From NCBI RefSeq assembly GCF_013359935.1, contig NZ_JABMCB010000202.1:62001-126000 (forward strand): a DNA stretch of 64,000 nt, written 5' to 3'. Source of the DNA: Paenibacillus xylanilyticus. Lineage in GTDB: Bacteria > Bacillota > Bacilli > Paenibacillales > Paenibacillaceae. Position numbers and translations under genes: made by a program. Shown here in pieces: positions 40,771 to 48,692 of the stretch; position 1 is the stretch's first letter, and each line of letters opens with the position of its first letter. The notes under the pieces were generated by a model. The model searched no databases. It saw only the letters and a list, made by a program, of their open reading frames with translations, and was not told where the DNA came from.

Positions 40771-42990
40771 ATGAGCACATCCAAATCGATTTTTTATAAC
40801 GCCCATCATTCACCGATTGGGGCTTTTGCAAGTTTTACACTTGGATATAAGGGTGCCAAAGGTGGTCTCGGCTTAGAGCTGGGAAAACCTGCAGACCAAA
40901 ATATATATATCGGATTACAATCCCGTGATGGCGGACATTATGAGGCACTGCCGTTCTTCGAAGCGACCGAGGATGAGAGTGTACGTTACGATGTCGAAAA
41001 ACTGGAAAATCCGGATAACGCTTCAGGAGATGAGGCAGGATCAGCGTCACAATCAGCAGCTTCAACCCGAGCTCAACGTCCCTTGATCTCAACTTTTCGG
41101 GATGATGAAATTACGCGTGAATTCAAGTCCGGAACCGATACGTGGACAGCAGGAGATCTTACCTTCCGGATTTATTCGCCTGTACGTCCCGTACCCGAAC
41201 CGAAGAGTGGTGATCTCGAAGAATTAAAAGACGCTTTGGTGCCAGCGGTGCTCGTGGAGATGACAATTGATAATACGCAAGGGAAGCAGGCACGCAAAGC
41301 ATATTTTGGCTATCAGGGTAATGACCCGTACTCTGCGATGCGCATGATTGGTGGACCTGAAGGTGGAAAGCTTACAGGAGTTGGACAAGGCAGGCTGACA
41401 GCGATTATGTCTGCTGATGACGGTCTGTGGCCAGCTCTCGGGTTCACATTGGATAAAATTTTACAGGAAAAACACGTGGAGAATTTGGCCTTTGGCCTGG
41501 GTGGTACGGCTGCACTGTTGATGGAGGTTCCAGCCGGAGAGAAGCGTACATATCGGTTTGCGGTATGTTTTTATCGCGGTGGAATTGTCACTTCGGGTTT
41601 GGACACAACGTATTGGTACACCCGCTATTTCGCGGATATTCAAGAGGCAGGGCAGTATGCGCTGGATCGTTTCGATGCACTGACCTCTTCTTGTGTGGAG
41701 GCAGAACAGCGTCTGGGAACGGCTGCCTTGTCGGATGATCAGGCATTCATGCTCGCTCATTCCATCCATAGTTACTATGCAAGTACACAACTGCTGGATG
41801 CGGATGGCGAACCGTTCTGGATCGTCAATGAAGGGGAATACCGGATGATGAATACCCTTGATCTGACAGCAGATCAGCTGTACTTCGAACTCGCTTTGAA
41901 CCCTTGGACGGTTCGTAACGAGCTCGAGTGGTTTGTTAAACGTTACAGTTATACCGATCAGGTTCGATTCCCTGGGGAAGAGAAGGAGTATCCAGGCGGA
42001 TTGACCTTTACCCATGATATTGGTGTAGCCAATGTATTCTCTCGTCCGGGACATTCAGCTTATGAACTCGTGGGGATTGACGATTGTTTCTCTCAGATGA
42101 GCCATGAGGAGCTTGTAAACTGGCTGTGCTGTGCAACGGTGTACATCGAACAGACCAAGGATCAGGTATTTGTGAAGGAAATGCTTCCTGTGATTCGGGA
42201 TTGCTTCGATAGCATGTTGAACCGGGATCATCCGGATGAGGATCAGCGCAATGGACTGATGGGACTGGATAGCAGCCGAACCAACGGCGGAGCAGAAATA
42301 ACAACTTATGACAGCCTTGATGTATCGCTTGGACAATCGCGGAACAATATTTATCTGGCGGGCAAATGCTGGGCAGTATATGTGGCTTTGGAAAAACTCT
42401 TTGCCGCTGAGAAGCTCCCGGATCTATCCCTTCAGGCAGGCCGTCAGGCTGACCGCTGTGCAGCGAGTGTTGCAGCCCAATTAACGGAAGGTGGCTACAT
42501 CCCAGCCGTCATTGCGGAAAATAACGATTCACGTATAATTCCGGCAATTGAAGGTCTGGTATTCCCTTACTTTACAGGTTGTGAAGGTGCTCTCGATGTT
42601 AACGGCCGGTTCGGTCCTTACCTGCAAGCACTCCAAACTCACCTCAAAACCGTCCTAGTACCAGGTACTTGTCTGTTTGAGGATGGGGGATGGAAGCTCT
42701 CCTCGACAAGCAATAACTCATGGTTAAGCAAAATATATCTGTCCCAGTTTATCACCAGAGAATTACTGGGCATGGAGTGGGATGAATCAGGTCAGGCATC
42801 CGATGCGGCGCATGTGAACTGGCTGCTGCATCCGGAAGAGTCGTACTGGTGCTGGAGTGACCAGATCCTGTCCGGTGTTGCCGTGGGCAGCAAATACTAT
42901 CCGCGCGGAGTCACATCCATTCTGTGGCTGCTTGAAGGCAAGGGCAATCGTTTGGAACAGATCTATGCTAGCAAGGAGGCGGTACAATGA
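40771..42990 (+). CDS. Beta-xylosidase of glycoside hydrolase family 52
   Basis: The 739-residue enzyme starts FYNAHHSPIGAFASFTLG, the hallmark of GH52, which contains essentially beta-xylosidases from Firmicutes. These release xylose from the non-reducing end of xylo-oligosaccharides with retention. NEGEYRMMNT (353-362) contains the nucleophile Glu of the family and TTYDSLDVSL (511-520) the Asp acid/base. The Geobacillus enzyme has about 705 residues, and the extra length lies mostly in a Ser/Ala-rich insertion around residues 84-103. No signal peptide is present, so it acts inside the cell. AGAGGGGTCA precedes ATG 40771. The next gene overlaps by 4 nt. Confidence 0.93.
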   Translation: MSTSKSIFYNAHHSPIGAFASFTLGYKGAKGGLGLELGKPADQNIYIGLQSRDGGHYEALPFFEATEDESVRYDVEKLENPDNASGDEAGSASQSAASTRAQRPLISTFRDDEITREFKSGTDTWTAGDLTFRIYSPVRPVPEPKSGDLEELKDALVPAVLVEMTIDNTQGKQARKAYFGYQGNDPYSAMRMIGGPEGGKLTGVGQGRLTAIMSADDGLWPALGFTLDKILQEKHVENLAFGLGGTAALLMEVPAGEKRTYRFAVCFYRGGIVTSGLDTTYWYTRYFADIQEAGQYALDRFDALTSSCVEAEQRLGTAALSDDQAFMLAHSIHSYYASTQLLDADGEPFWIVNEGEYRMMNTLDLTADQLYFELALNPWTVRNELEWFVKRYSYTDQVRFPGEEKEYPGGLTFTHDIGVANVFSRPGHSAYELVGIDDCFSQMSHEELVNWLCCATVYIEQTKDQVFVKEMLPVIRDCFDSMLNRDHPDEDQRNGLMGLDSSRTNGGAEITTYDSLDVSLGQSRNNIYLAGKCWAVYVALEKLFAAEKLPDLSLQAGRQADRCAASVAAQLTEGGYIPAVIAENNDSRIIPAIEGLVFPYFTGCEGALDVNGRFGPYLQALQTHLKTVLVPGTCLFEDGGWKLSSTSNNSWLSKIYLSQFITRELLGMEWDESGQASDAAHVNWLLHPEESYWCWSDQILSGVAVGSKYYPRGVTSILWLLEGKGNRLEQIYASKEAVQ

Positions 42991-45125
42991 GTCGTTCAGT
43001 CATTCAAAAAAGCTTGGCCGGCCCCCAGTATGATGCCTGGCTGGGATATCTCTCAGGTGATTATAGTCGTCAAGGGGCTAGCATTAAGGCTGCCCCAGCC
43101 TGGGCGGAACGAATATATGCGATTGAGAATCACAAAGTTATCTCTACCGCTCTGGGAGAACTAACTCAGGGACTGGAGAAACTGTTTGGTGTGAAAGCGA
43201 AGACTGTAACAGCTGCCAACCAAGCGGATGAACAGGCTTTGAATGCTCCAGGTGTATGGATTGGCACATGGTCAGAGAATCCATTCGTTGCACAAGCCTT
43301 TAGTGAAAGTGAGCGTGCTGCGGTTCAAGGCGAAGGGTATGTCATTCGAGAAGACGAGGAACAAGGCAGGCTTTGGGTTGGTGCAGAGACACCTCAAGGT
43401 GCGTTGTATGCTACATTCCATCTGCTTAGGGAGCTGGTTCTGGACCAAGGCCGTTCAAGTGAAACAGATCCATCTGCGAAAAAATGGAGCTATATTACCG
43501 AGCAGCCCCGCAATGCACTGCGAATGATCAACCAGTGGGATAACGTTGACGGCAGCATTGAACGTGGATATGCCGGCGAATCCATTTTCTATGAAAATGG
43601 AGAATTCACACGTGATATCGGACGCATTCGCGATTATGCACGGCTGCTTGCCTCCACCGGTATCAATGCCATATCGATCAACAATGTCAACGTGCATCAG
43701 CGTGAAACGCTGTTTCTGACGGAACGCTTTTTGAGTGATGTTGCCCGGGTGGCATCCGAATTCAGAGACTATGGCATTCGACTGTTCCTCAGTGCCAATT
43801 ATGCTAGCCCGATGGAGATTGGCGGATTGCTTACGGCAGACCCACTGGATGAACAGGTACGCGAATGGTGGAATATCCAGACCGCCAAGGTATATGCCGC
43901 TATCCCAGATTTTGGGGGTTACCTGATCAAAGCAGATTCTGAAAACCGCCCAGGTCCTTTCACGTATAATCGGGACCACGCCGATGGAGCGAACATGCTC
44001 GCTGAAGCGCTTCGTCCATTTGGAGGGCTGGTTATCTGGCGCTGCTTCGTCTATAACTGCAAGCAGGATTGGCGTGATCGTTCCACGGACCGTGCGCGAG
44101 CTGCATATGACCACTTTAAGCCGCTGGATGGACGATTTGCAGATAACGTCATTTTGCAGATCAAGAATGGTCCGATGGATTTTCAGGTTCGGGAGGCTGT
44201 TTCTCCACTGTTTGGAGCGATGGAGAAGACGAATCAGGTCCTTGAATTTCAGATTACTCAGGAGTATACGGGCCAGCAGCGGCACTTGTGTTATCTGATT
44301 CCACAGTGGAAAGTAGTTTTGGATTTTGATACGTATGCCAAAGGTCAAGGATCGGAAGTTAAACGTATTGCAGATGGATCGCTGTATAACCGGCCTCACA
44401 GTGGTTTTGCAGCCGTATCCAATATTGGTGCAGATGCCTGCTGGACCGGACACCCGCTTGCCCAAGCCAATCTGTACGGATATGGCAGACTTGCCTGGAA
44501 TCCGGAGCTGTCTTCTGAGGAGATCGCCGATGAATGGGTCAGACTTACATTTGGTCACGATGAAGAGGTGGTTGGGCAGATCTCCGGCATGCTTTTAAAC
44601 TCTTTGGACATTTATGAGAATTATACGGCACCACTCGGAGTAGGCTGGATGGTTAATCCGGATCACCATTACGGTCCCAATGTGGATGGATATGAATATT
44701 CCAAATGGGGAACGTATCATTTTGCCGATTGTCACGGTATTGGTGTAGATCGAACCGTGAAAAGCGGTACAGGCTATGCTTTGCAGTATCACCGGGAGAA
44801 CGCTGAACGATATGAATCTGTAGAAACGTGCCCCGATGAGCTGTTATTATTTTTCCACCATGTTCCTTACACGCATGTGCTGCATTCAGGCAAGACGGTC
44901 ATTCAACATATCTATGATACACACTTCTTAGGTGCTGAGCAGGCAGAAGTTCTGGCAGAAACATGGAGAAAGCTTGAGGGCAAAGTAGATCCTGAAATAT
45001 TTGAAAAGGTCGCTTCGCGTCAGGAAGACCAGGCCGAACATGCGAAAGAATGGCGGGACATGATCAATACGTATTTCTATCGCAAGAGCGGCATTGAGGA
45101 CGAACAGGGGCGAACCATCTATTAA
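42987..45125 (+). CDS. aguA: Alpha-glucuronidase of glycoside hydrolase family 67
   Basis: AguA removes (4-O-methyl)glucuronate from the end of aldouronic acids that come from glucuronoxylan. The 712-residue protein has NALRMINQWDNVDGSIERGYAG, then GYLIKADSENRPGPFTYNRDHADG with E319, the expected general acid, and later GRFADNVILQIKNGPMDFQ, which carries the Asp of the family. No signal peptide is seen, so it is intracellular. Its ATG overlaps the GH52 stop (ATGA), so the two are coupled. Its products, xylo-oligosaccharides and (methyl)glucuronate, fit the neighbouring beta-xylosidase and, after conversion, the uxuA/uxuB genes. Confidence 0.95.
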   Translation: MSRSVIQKSLAGPQYDAWLGYLSGDYSRQGASIKAAPAWAERIYAIENHKVISTALGELTQGLEKLFGVKAKTVTAANQADEQALNAPGVWIGTWSENPFVAQAFSESERAAVQGEGYVIREDEEQGRLWVGAETPQGALYATFHLLRELVLDQGRSSETDPSAKKWSYITEQPRNALRMINQWDNVDGSIERGYAGESIFYENGEFTRDIGRIRDYARLLASTGINAISINNVNVHQRETLFLTERFLSDVARVASEFRDYGIRLFLSANYASPMEIGGLLTADPLDEQVREWWNIQTAKVYAAIPDFGGYLIKADSENRPGPFTYNRDHADGANMLAEALRPFGGLVIWRCFVYNCKQDWRDRSTDRARAAYDHFKPLDGRFADNVILQIKNGPMDFQVREAVSPLFGAMEKTNQVLEFQITQEYTGQQRHLCYLIPQWKVVLDFDTYAKGQGSEVKRIADGSLYNRPHSGFAAVSNIGADACWTGHPLAQANLYGYGRLAWNPELSSEEIADEWVRLTFGHDEEVVGQISGMLLNSLDIYENYTAPLGVGWMVNPDHHYGPNVDGYEYSKWGTYHFADCHGIGVDRTVKSGTGYALQYHRENAERYESVETCPDELLLFFHHVPYTHVLHSGKTVIQHIYDTHFLGAEQAEVLAETWRKLEGKVDPEIFEKVASRQEDQAEHAKEWRDMINTYFYRKSGIEDEQGRTIY

Positions 45126-45203
45126 TAGAGCCGGGAAGCACACATACCGTGTATTCTTGAATTATAAGGGACATTATCGGCAACCAGAAGGAGGCGGAAA
45201 CGT

Positions 45204-46271
45204 ATGGGACAGCATCAATTACCAGAGACTATGAAAGCAGCTGTAATGACTGAACCGGGACGAATCATCATCGAAGAACAGGTTGTACCACAGCCTGCAG
45301 AGGACGAAGTTCTTATTCAGGTCATGGCAGTGGGCGTCTGCGGGTCGGATGTACATTATTTTGAACATGGAAGAATCGGCAGATTTGTAGTAGAGGAGCC
45401 GATCATTCTCGGGCATAAATGCGCAGGTATCGTTGCCGCTGTAGGCTCTACCGTAACGCGGTTGAAGGTTGGGGATCGGGTCGCTATTGAACCAGGCGTC
45501 ACTTGCGGACGCTGTCCGGCTTGTAAGGAAGGACGATATAACCTGTGTCCTGATGTACAATTTCTTGCAACGCCTCCGGTGGATGGTGCATTTGTTCAGT
45601 ACATGACCATTCGAGAAGATATGGTTTTTCCGATCCCGGATCATCTGTCCTTTGAGGAAGCAGCCATGAACGAGCCATTTTCAGTGGGCATTCATGCAGC
45701 ACGTCGCAGTAAGCTGGCTCCTGGAACAACACTTGCAATTATGGGCATGGGACCAGTCGGACTGATGGCAGTGGCTGCTGCAAAATCTTATGGTGTCGAC
45801 AAGATCATTGTTACGGACTTGGAAGAGGTCAGGTTGGAAGCCGCTCGCCGGATGGGAGCCACGCATACCGTTAATGTGCGAAACGAAGATGCTATCGCAG
45901 TCATCCGTGAGTTAACGAGCGGGGTTGGCGTTGATACAGCGTGGGAAACTGCAGGGAACCCCAAGGCACTCCAATCTGCATTATATTCATTAAGGCGGGG
46001 AGGCAAACTGGCCATCGTAGGCTTGCCGGCACAGGACGAAATTGCACTGAATGTCCCTTTTATCGCGGACAATGAGGTTGATATTTACGGTATTTTCCGA
46101 TATGCCAACACGTATCCGGCAGGTATTGAGTTTCTAAGCTCTGGTCAGCATGATGTGATGTCCTTGATCACTGACCGCTACACTTTGGATGAAACTCAAC
46201 AAGCGATGGAACGGGCACTTCACAACAAGAGCGGCAGTCTGAAAGTGATGGTATATCCAAACGGCATGTGA
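45204..46271 (+). CDS. Zinc-dependent polyol (xylitol/sorbitol-type) dehydrogenase
   Basis: The 355-residue medium-chain dehydrogenase has the catalytic-zinc Cys and His in GVCGSDVHYFEHG and the structural zinc cysteines in CGRCPACKEGRYNLC. The nucleotide motif is IMGMGPVGLMAVAAAKSYG. VVEEPIILGHKCAGIV and the MNEPFSVGIHA segment resemble sorbitol and xylitol dehydrogenases. One oddity is GHKCAG where most members have GHE. The Glu assists zinc binding there. GAAGGAGGCGGAA precedes ATG 45204, 78 nt behind aguA, with no terminator between. A role in pentose or polyol use next to xylose release is likely, but xylitol itself is a guess. Confidence 0.85.
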   Translation: MGQHQLPETMKAAVMTEPGRIIIEEQVVPQPAEDEVLIQVMAVGVCGSDVHYFEHGRIGRFVVEEPIILGHKCAGIVAAVGSTVTRLKVGDRVAIEPGVTCGRCPACKEGRYNLCPDVQFLATPPVDGAFVQYMTIREDMVFPIPDHLSFEEAAMNEPFSVGIHAARRSKLAPGTTLAIMGMGPVGLMAVAAAKSYGVDKIIVTDLEEVRLEAARRMGATHTVNVRNEDAIAVIRELTSGVGVDTAWETAGNPKALQSALYSLRRGGKLAIVGLPAQDEIALNVPFIADNEVDIYGIFRYANTYPAGIEFLSSGQHDVMSLITDRYTLDETQQAMERALHNKSGSLKVMVYPNGM

Positions 46272-46283
46272 GTCGGTGCGAAG

Positions 46284-46322
46284 GAAGTCCCGATTTTGGG
46301 GGCTTCTTTTTTTGTTTTTTTT
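46284..46322 (+). terminator. Terminator of the xylan-oligomer operon
   Basis: GAAGTCCC pairs with GGGGCTTC through one G-U pair around a GATTTTG loop, followed by a long T-rich run. Confidence 0.85.
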
Positions 46323-46440
46323 CGCCAATAAAGGATGATACAAGCTTCCATAACGTGGTATAATTCATGGAGATTTTAATATATAAAATATTACAAACCA
46401 CTCAAGTTGGTAAGCTACTTAGCGAAAGGAACTGAAGATT

Positions 46441-46707
46441 GTGAGAACACATGAATTTACGATTCACTCTGATTTTCACCGGGATGATTTGATGTCTGTA
46501 TCTTCTCAAGCGTCACGTTTTGCCTCGGATATTTCATTGTCGTTTGTGGGGTCTGATCATGAGCATCGTGTAGATGTCAAAAGCCTGCTTGGTATGGCGC
46601 TTCTTCCGATCCGTCACGGCAGTGTAGTCAGATTGCAGACAAGAGGAAGAGATGAATTGGAGGCTCTGGAGTACATGCTGAATGTACTGGAGAAAGGTAT
46701 AACGTAA
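46441..46707 (+). CDS. HPr-like protein with a degenerate phospho-His site
   Basis: The 88-residue protein aligns with HPr/Crh over its whole length. SSQASRFASDISL matches the first helix and strand, and VKSLLGMALLPIRHGSVVRLQTRGRDELEALEYMLNVLEKG matches the regulatory-Ser region and the last helix. H13 aligns with HPr His15, but the usual HARPA is here HRDDL, so the Arg and Pro needed for phosphotransfer are missing. S48 aligns with Ser46, the HPrK site, in the context KSLLG. It could be a Crh-like cofactor for CcpA and not a sugar-transport phosphocarrier. GTG 46441 follows GAAAGGAACTGAAG. It lies alone between the xylan operon and rpmE2. Confidence 0.8.
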   Translation: MRTHEFTIHSDFHRDDLMSVSSQASRFASDISLSFVGSDHEHRVDVKSLLGMALLPIRHGSVVRLQTRGRDELEALEYMLNVLEKGIT

Positions 46708-46851
46708 AGTTAAATCATGTGTGGATTGTGGCGTATTATAAATTAATTTTATCGTTTCTTCAAATCCTGCTGGTACTTTGTCCAAAAAAAGAGTATAATA
46801 AAATTTAGTTCTATTCAAAGAAGTACCCATTTAAAGGAGTGTAAATAGATT

Positions 46852-47103
46852 ATGCCAAAAGCTGATATCCATCCAAAGACACAAACCGTAATTTTTTACG
46901 ATGCAAGTGCTGATTACAAATTCCTGAGCTCTTCGACTAAATTCTCGAACGAGACTATGGAATGGGAAGACGGTAACTCTTACCCAGTAATCCGTGTGGA
47001 CACTAGTTCCGCATCCCACCCGTTCTTCACTGGTAAACAAAGAAACGTGGACATCGGTGGTCGTGTTGACAAGTTCAACCGTAAATACAACCTTAAAAAC
47101 TAG
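46852..47103 (+). CDS. rpmE2: Ribosomal protein L31 type B
   Basis: The 83-residue type B L31 has MPKADIHPKTQTVIFYDASA, SASHPFFTGKQRNVDIGGRVDKFNRKYN and no CxxC zinc motif. Type B copies replace zinc-binding L31 under zinc limitation in many bacteria. A gene like this is Zur-controlled in Bacillus subtilis (ytiA), but I see no Zur-like box here. AAAGGAGTGTAAATAGATT precedes ATG 46852, and a TATAAT lies at 46794-46799. It is a single gene with its own terminator. It may be the regular L31 of this organism. Confidence 0.95.
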   Translation: MPKADIHPKTQTVIFYDASADYKFLSSSTKFSNETMEWEDGNSYPVIRVDTSSASHPFFTGKQRNVDIGGRVDKFNRKYNLKN

Positions 47104-47121
47104 TCTGTCCATAGATGACAA

Positions 47122-47155
47122 GAAAAACCTCGGGAATTTGTTCTCGGGGTTTTTC
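47122..47155 (+). terminator. Terminator of rpmE2
   Basis: GAAAAACC(T)CG pairs with CGGGGTTTTTC around GGAATTTGTTCT. The right arm provides its own T-run. Confidence 0.8.
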
Positions 47156-47289
47156 TGTGTTTCAAGAATGGGAATATGACTGCATATGAACGATCCAATT
47201 CTAAACCATTTTATTAAGGATTGCGCTTACATATCAATCAGAGGTAAACTAGGAAATAGAGTGAAATCATATTGGAGGAGGAAATAGAG

Positions 47290-47601
47290 ATGAGTAGTAT
47301 TACACATATGGTGACGTTTACACTTTACGATGGCAAGGATACACCGGGGGCTGAAGCTTTTTTGAAGGAAAGTGCGAATACGCTTGCAGTAATTCCGGGT
47401 GTGGAGAATTTTCAGGTACTGCGCCAGGTAAGCTCCAAAAATGAGTTTGACTACAGTTTCTCAATGGTTTTCGCCAATCAGGCGGCTTATGATGCTTATA
47501 ATGATCACCCGGTTCACCGCAAATATGTGGAAGAACGTTGGGAAAAGGAAGTTAGCCGTTTTCAGGAAATTGATCTGATTCAGCATGAGGATCTGGCATA
47601 A
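47290..47601 (+). CDS. Dabb-family (stress-responsive A/B-barrel) protein
   Basis: The 103-residue protein has the Dabb pattern: THMVTFTLYDGKDTPGAEAFLKES, then a central IPGVENFQVLRQVSSKNEFDYSFSMVFANQAAYDAYNDHPVHRKYVEE segment. The DHPVHRKYVEE stretch with its paired His is diagnostic. Such dimeric barrels occur in stress proteins and small-molecule-processing enzymes, and no catalytic role can be assigned. I start at ATG 47290 with GGAGGAGGAAATAGAG ahead, because the in-frame TTG at 47272 is part of that box. It is followed after 100 nt by a short-chain dehydrogenase. Confidence 0.9.
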   Translation: MSSITHMVTFTLYDGKDTPGAEAFLKESANTLAVIPGVENFQVLRQVSSKNEFDYSFSMVFANQAAYDAYNDHPVHRKYVEERWEKEVSRFQEIDLIQHEDLA

Positions 47602-47701
47602 AAGATAGCCTTATGGCAAGCAAATGGAATAATCGAAATCGTTTTAGTCATGAAGAATTTTATATATTGGTAGATCTTGAACCAAGGAAGGTGCTGTCTA
47701 C

Positions 47702-48463
47702 ATGCAATTGGATCTCACAGGCAAGACCGCGCTGGTGACTGGCTCCACTGGACAACTCGGGAGAGTGATCGCCCGCACGCTGGCCGACTGTGGTGCAAAT
47801 ATCGCGCTGCATTACATAAACAATGAAACGAAAGCACTTGAACTTCAACGGGAGATTGAAGCGGGCGGGAAGCTAGCAGTTATCGTTCAAGGAGATATCA
47901 CGAGACAGGAAACTGCTATTCAGATGCGTGATCGGATTCAGTCCAGTCTCGGCGGAGTTGACATTGTGGTTGCCAATGCAGTCATTCAGTATGAATGGAA
48001 AACTGTGTTGGAACAATCTCCTGAGGACTACATCAGTCAATTTGAATCCTGCGTAATGCAGAGTGTGTACCTGGCCAAAGCCTTCATTCCTTATATGAAA
48101 GAAGCCAAAGGCGGTCGATTTATCGGCATCAACACGGAATGCGCCATGCAGAACTTCGCGACACAATCAGCTTATACTGCCGGCAAACGTGGGATGGACG
48201 GGTTGTATCGGGTACTGGCCAAGGAAGTCGGTGAATATCAGATTACCGTGAATCAGGTCGCCCCAGGCTGGACAATAAGCGAGCGTGACCGCAATAGTGA
48301 ACCTGGACATGATGCAGCTTACACTCAATCGGTTCCACTGAAGCGTCGGGGTGAAGACCAGGAGATCGCCAATGCAGTTGCATTTTTGGCCTCGGATCTG
48401 TCCTCTTTTATCACAGGTGCCTACATTCCGGTAAGCGGCGGTAACGTTATGCCTGCCATTTAA
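47702..48463 (+). CDS. Short-chain dehydrogenase/reductase
   Basis: The 253-residue classical SDR has the NAD(P)-binding motif KTALVTGSTGQLGRVIA (residues about 8-24) and VANAVIQYEW in place of the usual NNAG. The catalytic Tyr and Lys are in SAYTAGKRGMDGLYRV. The C-terminal half with GWTISERDR and FITGAYIPVSGG is standard. It lacks the usual NNAG Asn, which is unusual, and its Ser position lies in IGINTECAMQNF, where no clear Ser is seen, so activity is uncertain. CAAGGAAGGTGCTGTC precedes ATG 47702. The substrate is unknown. Confidence 0.87.
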   Translation: MQLDLTGKTALVTGSTGQLGRVIARTLADCGANIALHYINNETKALELQREIEAGGKLAVIVQGDITRQETAIQMRDRIQSSLGGVDIVVANAVIQYEWKTVLEQSPEDYISQFESCVMQSVYLAKAFIPYMKEAKGGRFIGINTECAMQNFATQSAYTAGKRGMDGLYRVLAKEVGEYQITVNQVAPGWTISERDRNSEPGHDAAYTQSVPLKRRGEDQEIANAVAFLASDLSSFITGAYIPVSGGNVMPAI

Positions 48464-48521
48464 ATCAACCAAAATGAATTGGTCTAAATATTGAAATTAT
48501 GGATAAACAAATAGAATGCTC

Positions 48522-48571
48522 AAACCACTCCTACATTGCTCCGTGTACACGGAAGGTAGGGGTGGTTTTTC
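48522..48571 (+). terminator. Terminator of the SDR gene
   Basis: AAACCAC(T)CCTAC pairs with GTAGG(G)GTGGTTT. An inner CCGTGTACACGG stem lies inside, and TTT follows. Confidence 0.88.
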
Positions 48572-48692
48572 TGTCTATATATCCATAAATACATATGAAA
48601 TTGATTCGATTTTCAAAAGAACGGGGTATAAGAATAGGTATATTAACGGGGTGGAAGGATAACTCAAAATAAGCGATTAAAGGAGATCTGGC

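Noticed and set aside
46730..46800. Zur box ahead of rpmE2
   Set aside because: TATTATAAATTAATTTTATCG has no ATTACGA half and does not fit the 7-1-7 Zur pattern.
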